The notes below the pieces were generated by a model that searched no databases, was not told the origin of the DNA, and was given only the letters and a program-made list of their open reading frames with translations. Both the position numbers and the translations under genes were made by a program. A stretch of 39,522 nt of DNA from Streptomyces hilarionis (GTDB lineage Bacteria > Actinomycetota > Actinomycetes > Streptomycetales > Streptomycetaceae). Numbering within the stretch: position 1 is the stretch's first letter; each line of letters begins with the position of its first letter. This document shows, piece after piece, positions 15,653 to 21,748 of this stretch. The DNA lies in contig NZ_JAHHIT010000090.1 of assembly GCF_024539675.1 (NCBI RefSeq), positions 1-39,522 of the forward strand, in the 5' to 3' direction.

Positions 15653-15913
15653 GGCTTCGACCCTCGGGGGTCCGCGCACGCCGCGCAAGCGGGACGACCC
15701 GATGCGGGAGGTCCGTGCGGCGGCCGACTCCACGGGGCGGGAAGGGGCGGCGGGCGGCCGGTCACGGCCCGTCCGCGGCTCCCGGGGCGCCGCCGGGTCC
15801 GCCGTCGTCCTATCGTGGCCCCGATCACGTTGGGCGTGACCACTGGACGGCATACCGACCGGTCGGCATCATGAAGGGGTCCTGTTCACCCGTCCCGCCC
15901 ACAGGAGCGACGC
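15653..15913. other. Divergent promoter region, oxidoreductase / kinase-ACAD operon
   Basis: 261 bp without a gene. It contains the TetR-type operator at 15851-15869. TTGGGC at 15830-15835 followed 17 nt later by TACCGA is a weak promoter match whose -10 overlaps that operator. GGAGCGACGC precedes the kinase start at 15914. Confidence 0.5.
15851..15869. promoter_or_regulatory. Candidate operator of the 18267-18869 TetR regulator (site 1a)
   Basis: CATACCGACCGGTCGGCAT contains a perfect 12-bp palindrome CCGACCGGTCGG and flanking AT pairs, a typical TetR-family site. The left half recurs as CATACCGACTGGT upstream of the SDR-ligase-tetR operon (21370-21388, minus strand). It sits 45 bp before the kinase gene and probably overlaps its promoter. 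Confidence 0.65.
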
Positions 15914-16936
15914 ATGAGCCCCGACCACCCGCCCGGACTCGACCTCGACCGGCTGCGCGCCCTGCTGGAGCGCGAGCGTCCCGGTCTGGTCCACGGCCCC
16001 CTGACCGGCCGGCTGATCGAGGGCGGACGGTCGAACCTCACCTACGCGGTCTCCGACGGCGAGGGCAGGTGGGTCGTCCGGCGTCCGCCGCTCGGCCACG
16101 TGCTGGCCACCGCGCACGACATGCGGCGCGAGCACCGGGTGATCAGCGCCCTGCACCCGACGAGCGTGCCGGTGCCGCGGCCGGTGCTGCTCTGCGAGGA
16201 CGAGCAGGTGCTCGGGGCGCCGTTCTACGTCATGGAGTTCGTCGAGGGCACCCCGTACCGGACGGCCGACGAACTCGCCCCGCTGGGCGAGACGCGCACC
16301 CGGGACGCGATCCTGTCGCTGGTGGACACGCTCGTGGAGCTGCACGCGGTGGACCCCGCCGAGGTGGGCCTGGCCGACTTCGGCCGCCCCGAGGGCTTCC
16401 TGGATCGGCAGCTGCGCCGCTGGGGCAAGCAGCTGGACGCCTCCCGCAGCCGCGACCTGGCCGGGGTCGACGAGCTCCACGCGGCCCTCGGCCGCGCACT
16501 GCCGCACTCCCCCGCGCCCGCCGTCGTGCACGGCGACTACCGCCTCGACAACGTGCTGATCGGCCCGGACGACACGATCCGGGCCATCCTCGACTGGGAG
16601 ATGTCGACGCTCGGCGATCCGCTGACCGACCTCGGCCTGCTGGTGATGTACAGCGTGCCGCTGCGGCTGCCCGACTCCCCGATCTCCACGACGGCCTCCG
16701 CTCCCGGCCACCCCTCGCCAGCCGAGCTGATCGAACGGTACGCGGCCCGCTCCGGGCGCGACGTATCCGCGGTCTCCTGGTACACGGCGTTCGCCTGGTT
16801 CAAGCTCGCCGTGATCCTCGAGGGCATCCACTACCGGTACACGCTGGGCCAGACGGTGGGACGCGGCTTCGACCGCATCGGCGAGCTCGTCCCCGTCTTC
16901 ATCGACCACGGACTGACCACTCTCCAGGAAGGCTGA
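15914..16936 (+). CDS. APH-fold kinase partnered with ACAD (LvaA/ACAD10-11 kinase-like)
   Basis: 340 residues of the aminoglycoside-phosphotransferase fold. LIEGGRSNLTYAV is the glycine-rich loop (about 34-46), HGDYRLDNVLIG (206-217) gives catalytic Asp208 and Asn213, and DWEMSTLGDP (from 227) supplies the metal-binding Asp. The context is not antibiotic resistance: a 5-nt gap separates it from an acyl-CoA dehydrogenase of the type fused to such a kinase in animal ACAD10/11. In Pseudomonas LvaA, a kinase of this class phosphorylates the gamma-hydroxyl of 4-hydroxyvaleryl-CoA. The same reaction on a 4-hydroxyacyl-CoA is inferred here. Start ATG 15914 follows GGAGCGACGC. Confidence 0.88.
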   Translation: MSPDHPPGLDLDRLRALLERERPGLVHGPLTGRLIEGGRSNLTYAVSDGEGRWVVRRPPLGHVLATAHDMRREHRVISALHPTSVPVPRPVLLCEDEQVLGAPFYVMEFVEGTPYRTADELAPLGETRTRDAILSLVDTLVELHAVDPAEVGLADFGRPEGFLDRQLRRWGKQLDASRSRDLAGVDELHAALGRALPHSPAPAVVHGDYRLDNVLIGPDDTIRAILDWEMSTLGDPLTDLGLLVMYSVPLRLPDSPISTTASAPGHPSPAELIERYAARSGRDVSAVSWYTAFAWFKLAVILEGIHYRYTLGQTVGRGFDRIGELVPVFIDHGLTTLQEG

Positions 16937-16941
16937 CCGGC

Positions 16942-18156
16942 ATGGACTTCACGTTCGACGCCCGCACCGAGGAACTCCGCGCCAGGCTGCTCGCCTTCAT
17001 GGACGAGTACGTCTACCCGGCCGAGTCCGTGGCGGAGGAGCAGCGAGCGGCGCTGGCCTCGCCCTGGGACACGCCGGCCGTGGTCGGGGAACTCAAGGCC
17101 GAGGCGCGCCGGCAGGGCCTGTGGAACCTGTTCCTGCCCGACGCCGAGCACGGCGCGGGTCTGACGAACCTCCAGTACGCGCCGCTGGCCGAGATCACCG
17201 GCCGCTCCCCCCACCTGGCGCCGACGGCCCTGAACTGCGCCGCGCCCGACACGGGGAACATGGAGGTGCTCGCGCAGTTCGCGGACGAGGCGCAGAAGAA
17301 GCAGTGGCTGGAGCCGCTGCTCGCCGGGGAGATCCGCTCGGCGTTCGCGATGACCGAGCCGGAGGTGGCCTCCTCCGACGCCACCAACATCACGACGCTC
17401 ATCGAGCGCGACGGCGACGACTACGTCGTCACGGGCCGCAAGTGGTACATCTCCGGAGCGATGAACCCGGACTGCGCGATCTTCATCGTGATGGGCAAGA
17501 CGAACCCGGACGGCGCCGACGTCCGCCGCCAGCAGTCCATGGTGCTCGTGCCGCGCGACACCCCGGGCGTCACCGTCAAGCGGGCCATGAAGGTCTTCGG
17601 GTACGAGGACCACTCCCACGGCGGCCACGCCGAGGTGGTCTTCGACCACGCGCGCGTGCCGGTGACGAACCTGATCGGCGAGGAGGGCGGCGGTTTCGCC
17701 ATCGCCCAGGCCCGGCTCGGCCCCGGCCGCATCCACCACTGCATGCGGCTGATCGGCATGGCCGAGCGCGCGATCGAGCTGATGTGCCGCCGGGCCGTCG
17801 CCCGTGACGCCTTCGGCAAGTCGCTGGCCCAGCAGGGCGTGGTCCACAACTGGATCGCGGACGCCCGGGTGACCGTCGAGCAGCTGCGGCTGCTGGTGCT
17901 CAAGACCGCCTGGATGATGGACACCGTCGGCAACCGGGGCGCCCACACGGAGATCCAGGCCATCAAGATCGCGACGCCGCGGGCGGTCGTCGACATCATC
18001 GACCGGGCGATCCAGCTGCACGGCGCGGGCGGCGTGAGCCAGGACTTCCCGCTGGCGGAGCTGTACGCGAGCGCGCGCACGCTGATGATCGCGGACGGAC
18101 CGGACGAGGTCCACCAGCGGTCGCTGGCCCGCCGGGAGCTGAAGAAGTACCTCTAG
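16942..18156 (+). CDS. ACAD10/11-type acyl-CoA dehydrogenase (LvaC-like)
   Basis: 404 residues. N-terminal helical domain to about 125, beta domain with FAMTEPEVASSDATNI (about 134-150) and KWYISGAMNPDCAIF, and C-terminal helical domain with GAGGVSQDFPLAELYA. The C-terminal IADGPDEVHQRSLARREL is the stretch I recognise from ACAD10/11, in place of the YEG-T motif carrying catalytic Glu in ordinary short-chain ACADs. FAD is the expected cofactor. In the LvaA/LvaC scheme the dehydrogenase-fold protein acts on the phosphorylated 4-hydroxyacyl-CoA to isomerise it toward the 3-hydroxyacyl-CoA, allowing beta-oxidation. Start ATG 16942 has GGAAGG upstream. Confidence 0.9.
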   Translation: MDFTFDARTEELRARLLAFMDEYVYPAESVAEEQRAALASPWDTPAVVGELKAEARRQGLWNLFLPDAEHGAGLTNLQYAPLAEITGRSPHLAPTALNCAAPDTGNMEVLAQFADEAQKKQWLEPLLAGEIRSAFAMTEPEVASSDATNITTLIERDGDDYVVTGRKWYISGAMNPDCAIFIVMGKTNPDGADVRRQQSMVLVPRDTPGVTVKRAMKVFGYEDHSHGGHAEVVFDHARVPVTNLIGEEGGGFAIAQARLGPGRIHHCMRLIGMAERAIELMCRRAVARDAFGKSLAQQGVVHNWIADARVTVEQLRLLVLKTAWMMDTVGNRGAHTEIQAIKIATPRAVVDIIDRAIQLHGAGGVSQDFPLAELYASARTLMIADGPDEVHQRSLARRELKKYL

Positions 18157-18189
18157 GCAACCGGTCGCGGGATCCTGCGACGGGAACCG

Positions 18190-18223
18190 GTGAGGGGCGG
18201 TCGCCACGGCGACCGCCCCTCAC
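18190..18223. terminator. Strong bidirectional terminator between convergent operons
   Basis: A perfect 15-bp stem: GTGAGGGGCGGTCGC (18190-18204) pairs with GCGACCGCCCCTCAC (18209-18223) around loop CACG. It lies 34 nt after the ACAD stop and 44 nt from the convergent tetR stop, well placed to end both transcripts. Confidence 0.85.
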
Positions 18224-18266
18224 GCGTGCACTCCTCACGCGTGCCCGCCTCGCGCGGGTCCGGAGC

Positions 18267-18869
18267 CTACGGCCGCAGCGCCCGCAGCAGCAGGTCGGCG
18301 AGGTGGTCGGCGACCTCCTGCGCGCCCATCGGGCCGTCCGGGCGGTACCAGGTCGACAGGTGGTGCACGGACCCGAAGTGGTAGTCCACGACGAGGTCGG
18401 CCGGGGTCGCCGTCGAGAAGACGCCGGCGCGCTGGCCCTCCTCGACGAGCGCACGGAAGCGTTCGTGGTAGCGCCGCCGCTCGGCGCGCACCTGCTTGTT
18501 CTTCTCGGGACCGAGATGGTGCATCGAACGGAAGAAGATCATCGCGTCGTCGAGGTTCTCGATGGTCGTGACGACGACGTCCGCCGCCGCGCCCCGCAGC
18601 CGCTTCTCGATCGGCTCGTCGGCGTCCGCGAACGCGTCGAGCCGCTCCTGCTGGACGCGCAGCACGCGCGCGTAGACCTCGTGCAGCAGGTCGTCCTTGG
18701 AGCCGAAGTAGTGGTACAGCGCCCCCTTGGTGACGCCCGCGGCCTCGACGATCTCCTGCACCGAGGTGCGGTCGTAGCCCTGCTCGGCGAAGAGCCGGGT
18801 GGCGGCGGCGAGCAGCCGCTGCGGCACGGGCGTCCCGTCGCCGTCCGTCGTCCTGGGCACTGCCGCCAC
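18267..18869 (-). CDS. TetR-family regulator of the 4-hydroxy-acid-like acyl-CoA locus
   Basis: 200 residues. The N-terminal helix-turn-helix (about 16-62) reads RLLAAATRLFAEQGYDRTS then VTKGALYHYFGSKDDLLHEV, a classic TetR DNA-binding domain. The C-terminal domain is a helical ligand-binding domain, with MHHLGPEKNKQVRAER and DYHFGSVHHLSTWY. GTG 18869 is chosen because AGGAAG lies 7 nt upstream; GTG 18860 is the alternative. It is the last gene of the SDR-ligase-tetR operon, 20 nt after the ligase stop, so it would be autoregulated through the site near 21380. The probable effector is an acyl-CoA of the pathway. Confidence 0.88.
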   Translation of the reverse strand: MAAVPRTTDGDGTPVPQRLLAAATRLFAEQGYDRTSVQEIVEAAGVTKGALYHYFGSKDDLLHEVYARVLRVQQERLDAFADADEPIEKRLRGAAADVVVTTIENLDDAMIFFRSMHHLGPEKNKQVRAERRRYHERFRALVEEGQRAGVFSTATPADLVVDYHFGSVHHLSTWYRPDGPMGAQEVADHLADLLLRALRP

Positions 18870-18889
18870 CTGCCTTCTTCCTCGATTGC

Positions 18890-20563
18890 TCACTGGCCGT
18901 CGTGTGCGCGGGAACGCAGTTCCCGACGGAGGATCTTGCCACTCGCCGTCTTGGGCAGGTCGGGCAGGATCTCCACCTGACGCGGATACTTGTACGCCGC
19001 CAGCCTGTCCTTGCAGTAGGCCGCGAGCGTACCGGCATCCGCGTCGGCGCCGGGACGCAGGCTGATGTAGGCCTTGACGGTCTCGCCCCGGTAGCCGTCC
19101 GGCACGCCGACGACGGCCGCCTCGCGTACCGCCGGATGCGTGTACAGCACGTCCTCGACCTCGCGCGGCCACACCTTGAACCCGGACGCGTTGATCATGT
19201 CCTTCTTGCGGTCGACGACGTACAGCCAGCCTTGTTCGTCCATGAACCCGATGTCGCCGGTGCGCAGTTCGCCGTCGGGGAAGGTCTCGGCGGTGGCCTC
19301 GGGGCGCCGCCAGTACCCGGGCACGACCTGCGGGCCCCGGACGACGATCTCGCCCTGCTCGCCGAAGGGCGCCTCCGCGCCCTGGTCGTCCACGATGCGC
19401 ACGACGGTGTCGGGGCCGGGCACGCCCACGGCGAGGGTCCCCGAGGCCGGGTCGACCGGCGCCTCCAGCTGCGGCGGGACCGAGGCGCAGGGGGCGGTGC
19501 ACTCGGTGAGCCCGTAGCCGTTGCGGATGTAGGGCCCGAAGCCGGCCCGGAACTTCTCCACCAGGGCCGGCGGGAGCGGTGCGCCGCCGGAGGAGATGTG
19601 CGCGAAGGACGCGAAGTGGTCCCGGGTGCAGGACGGGTGGGCGGCCAGCGCCATGAACGCGGTGGACGGGCCCACCGTGTAGTGCGGCCGGTGCTCGGTG
19701 AACGCCTCCAGCACCACGGCCGCGTCGAAGCGGTAGGTGAGGGCGAGCGTGCCCGCGCTGTTCAGAGCGGCCACGAACTGGCAGACCATGCCGGTGATGT
19801 GGAACAGGGGCGCGAGCGCGTAGTACACGGGCGCGTCGGGCAGGCGCAGCCCGGTGCGCTGCCGTTCGGCGTTGTGCATGATGTTGCCGTGCGTGTTGGT
19901 GGCGCCCTTGGGGGCCCCGCTCGTGCCGGAGGTGTAGCTGATCAGCGCGATGTCGGCGGCGGCGGCGGCACGGTCCTCGGGCGCCTTGTGGCCGGCGCGG
20001 GCGACGGCGGTGAGGTCGTCGGCGTCGGGTGCCTGCGGGAGGCGTTCGAAGCCGAGCACGCGGGTGTCGCCCCGCGTCTGGAAGTCCAGCTCGCAGCCGG
20101 TCAGGGCGATCCGCACGGGAGAGTCGGCGGCCGTGTCGCGCAGATACGCCTCCCACGCGCGGTCGGAGCAGATCAGCGCCGTCACCTCGCCGTCGTGCAG
20201 GACGTGGGCGACCTCCGCGCTCTTGTACATCGGGTTCACCGGGACGACCGTCGCGCCGGCCTTCCACGCGCCGAGCAGGGCGAGGACGAAGAGCGGGGAG
20301 TTCTGGAGCAGGACCGCGACGCGGTCGCCGCGGGCCAGCCCGCGCGCGGCGAGGTGGCCGGCCACGGAGTCGCTGAGCTCGTCGACCTCGCGGTAGCTCA
20401 GTCGGCCGTCGAAGTAGGCGAGGAAGACGCGGTCGGGGGCCTCGGCCACGGACCGGCGGAAGGCGTGCACGGCCGAGGCGGCGGGCTCGATCGGGGCGCG
20501 CTGGGCGTCGTCGAGGAGAGCCAGCCAGGGCTTGGCCGCGTACCGGGAGGCGGACTGGGTCAT
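18890..20563 (-). CDS. Acyl-CoA synthetase (ANL superfamily, LvaE-like role)
   Basis: 557 residues from ATG 20563, overlapping the SDR stop as ATGA. Adenylate-forming motifs are complete: ISYTSGTSGAPKGATNTHG (P-loop), NGYGLTECTAP, TGDIGFMDEQGWLYVVDRKKDMI in two segments, and the C-terminal lysine in PKTASGKILRREL. It activates a carboxylic acid to its CoA thioester via an acyl-AMP. The chain-length preference cannot be read reliably. Co-transcription with an SDR and TetR, and a shared operator motif with the kinase/ACAD operon, suggest it performs the entry step of that pathway. Confidence 0.9.
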   Translation of the reverse strand: MTQSASRYAAKPWLALLDDAQRAPIEPAASAVHAFRRSVAEAPDRVFLAYFDGRLSYREVDELSDSVAGHLAARGLARGDRVAVLLQNSPLFVLALLGAWKAGATVVPVNPMYKSAEVAHVLHDGEVTALICSDRAWEAYLRDTAADSPVRIALTGCELDFQTRGDTRVLGFERLPQAPDADDLTAVARAGHKAPEDRAAAAADIALISYTSGTSGAPKGATNTHGNIMHNAERQRTGLRLPDAPVYYALAPLFHITGMVCQFVAALNSAGTLALTYRFDAAVVLEAFTEHRPHYTVGPSTAFMALAAHPSCTRDHFASFAHISSGGAPLPPALVEKFRAGFGPYIRNGYGLTECTAPCASVPPQLEAPVDPASGTLAVGVPGPDTVVRIVDDQGAEAPFGEQGEIVVRGPQVVPGYWRRPEATAETFPDGELRTGDIGFMDEQGWLYVVDRKKDMINASGFKVWPREVEDVLYTHPAVREAAVVGVPDGYRGETVKAYISLRPGADADAGTLAAYCKDRLAAYKYPRQVEILPDLPKTASGKILRRELRSRAHDGQ

Positions 20564-21324
20564 TCGGCGGTCTCCCACTTCTGCTGGAGGTGGTTCATGT
20601 TGGTCAGCCAGCGGTCGGGGTCGCCGGCGCGCACCTGGTAGTACCCGGCGACCTCGGGGTGCGGCAGGATCAGGAAGCGGTCCTCGGCGATGCCCTTGAA
20701 CAGGGCGTCCGCCACGTCCTGCGGTTCGATCGCGGTCGGCTTGAGGACCAGGTCGCCCGCGCTGCCGGTGGCGTCGAGCATGTCGGTGCGCACGCCCTGG
20801 GGGCAGATCGCGTGGACGCGTATCCCACGGTGGCGGTAGGTGAGCGAGAGCCACTCGGCGAAGGCGTACGCGCCGTGCTTGGTGACGCTGTAGGGGGCCG
20901 CGCCGATCATGGTGAGCAGTCCGGCGGCCGAGACGGTCGAGACGAACCGGCCGCGGCCGCGCTCCAGCCATTCGGGGAGCAGCGCGTGGGCCGCGCGGAC
21001 GTGGGCCATGACGTTGACGTCCCAGGCCTGCGCCCAGACGGCCTCGTCGGCCGACTCCGAGCCGCCCGAGGCGACCCCGGCGTTGGCGCAGTACACGTCG
21101 ACGGCGCCGCCGAGCGCCTCGCGGGCCCGGTCGACGATCGTGGAGGCGTCGCCGGGCACCGCGATGCCGCCGATCTCGGCGGCCACCGCCTCGGCCCGCT
21201 CCGCGTCCAGGTCGTTGACGACGACCCGGGCGCCCTCGGCGGCGAAGCGGCGGGCCAGCGCGGCCCCGATGCCGCCTCCCGCTCCGGTCACGACCACTGC
21301 GGCATCCTGCACGGCTTCCACCAT
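20560..21324 (-). CDS. Short-chain dehydrogenase/reductase (LvaD-like role)
   Basis: 254 residues from ATG 21324, preceded by AAGGAGACCG. Classical SDR: TGAGGGIGAALARRF (about 13-27) for the dinucleotide, NAGVASGG, Ser in VSTVSAAG and the catalytic YSVTK. The acidic VVVNDLDAERAE after the second strand favours NAD(H). It is the first gene of a three-gene operon with an acyl-CoA ligase and TetR. In the levulinate pathway LvaD interconverts 4-keto and 4-hydroxyacyl-CoA; this SDR is the obvious candidate for that step, by context only. Confidence 0.88.
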   Translation of the reverse strand: MVEAVQDAAVVVTGAGGGIGAALARRFAAEGARVVVNDLDAERAEAVAAEIGGIAVPGDASTIVDRAREALGGAVDVYCANAGVASGGSESADEAVWAQAWDVNVMAHVRAAHALLPEWLERGRGRFVSTVSAAGLLTMIGAAPYSVTKHGAYAFAEWLSLTYRHRGIRVHAICPQGVRTDMLDATGSAGDLVLKPTAIEPQDVADALFKGIAEDRFLILPHPEVAGYYQVRAGDPDRWLTNMNHLQQKWETAE

Positions 21325-21369
21325 CGGTCTCCTTCGACGCGACTGCGGCACGAATCGGCTCTGCCCGCC

Positions 21370-21388
21370 AGACTAACCAGTCGGTATG
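21370..21388 (-). promoter_or_regulatory. Candidate operator of the TetR regulator upstream of the SDR operon (site 1b)
   Basis: On the minus strand CATACCGACTGGTTAGTCT begins with the same CATACCGAC half-site as 15851-15869 and keeps GGT at the same offset; 13 of the first 16 positions agree. The right arm is degenerate. It lies 46 bp upstream of the SDR start, where a repressor site would act. Confidence 0.6.
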
Positions 21389-21694
21389 TTGCGGCGGAAG
21401 GGTTACCCGGGGATCGCCGCCGAGTCCGGCGGCCGCGGCGGCCGCACCTGCCGTCCGTGCACGTCGCGTCGTCGACGCCCGCGGGCGGGGTCACGCATGG
21501 GTCGCAGGGCCATGGTCGCAGGCGCAGGACGCCGGACGGGCGCGAGGTGGCGCCGAGGAGGCGAGGAGGCACGGCGGGCGGACGCGAAGGGGCGCGGCGG
21601 GGTGCGGACCGGGCCGGCCGCGCGGGCGCGCGCGCCGGCGCCTCGTGTGGCCATCGCTCGACGGAGGCGGGCGCGGGGCCGCGCGCGGCACGCG

Positions 21695-21732
21695 GACGGC
21701 GGGCCGCGTCCGTGAGGACCCGGCCCGCCGTC
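21695..21732 (-). terminator. Terminator downstream of the penicillin-acylase gene
   Basis: GACGGCGGGCC (21695-21705) and GGCCCGCCGTC (21722-21732) form an 11-bp perfect stem with a 16-nt loop, starting 16 nt after the acylase stop codon on the minus strand. Confidence 0.7.
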
Positions 21733-21748
21733 GCGGGGACCGCCGGTG

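Larger units (their letters stand above)
21325..21748. other. Intergenic region with SDR-operon promoter and acylase terminator
   Basis: 424 bp. The first 65 bp hold the SDR leader and operator half-site. The last 55 bp hold the acylase terminator. The middle, roughly 21400-21690, is G+C-rich, low-complexity sequence; the plus-strand reading frame there gives an Arg/Ala/Gly-rich peptide with no recognisable domain and is not called. Confidence 0.6.

Noticed and set aside
15914..16936. Antibiotic-resistance aminoglycoside phosphotransferase
   Set aside because: The APH fold is present, but coupling to an ACAD and a TetR acyl-CoA regulon indicates acyl-CoA metabolism.
21386..21715. 109-aa plus-strand frame in the gap after the SDR gene
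   Set aside because: Arg/Gly/Ala low-complexity product, no ribosome-binding site, start embedded in the operator region.
15653..21748. LvaB-like small gene in the kinase/ACAD locus
   Set aside because: No additional open frame of about 100-130 aa with credible codon pattern or start was found; gaps here are promoter or terminator sequence.
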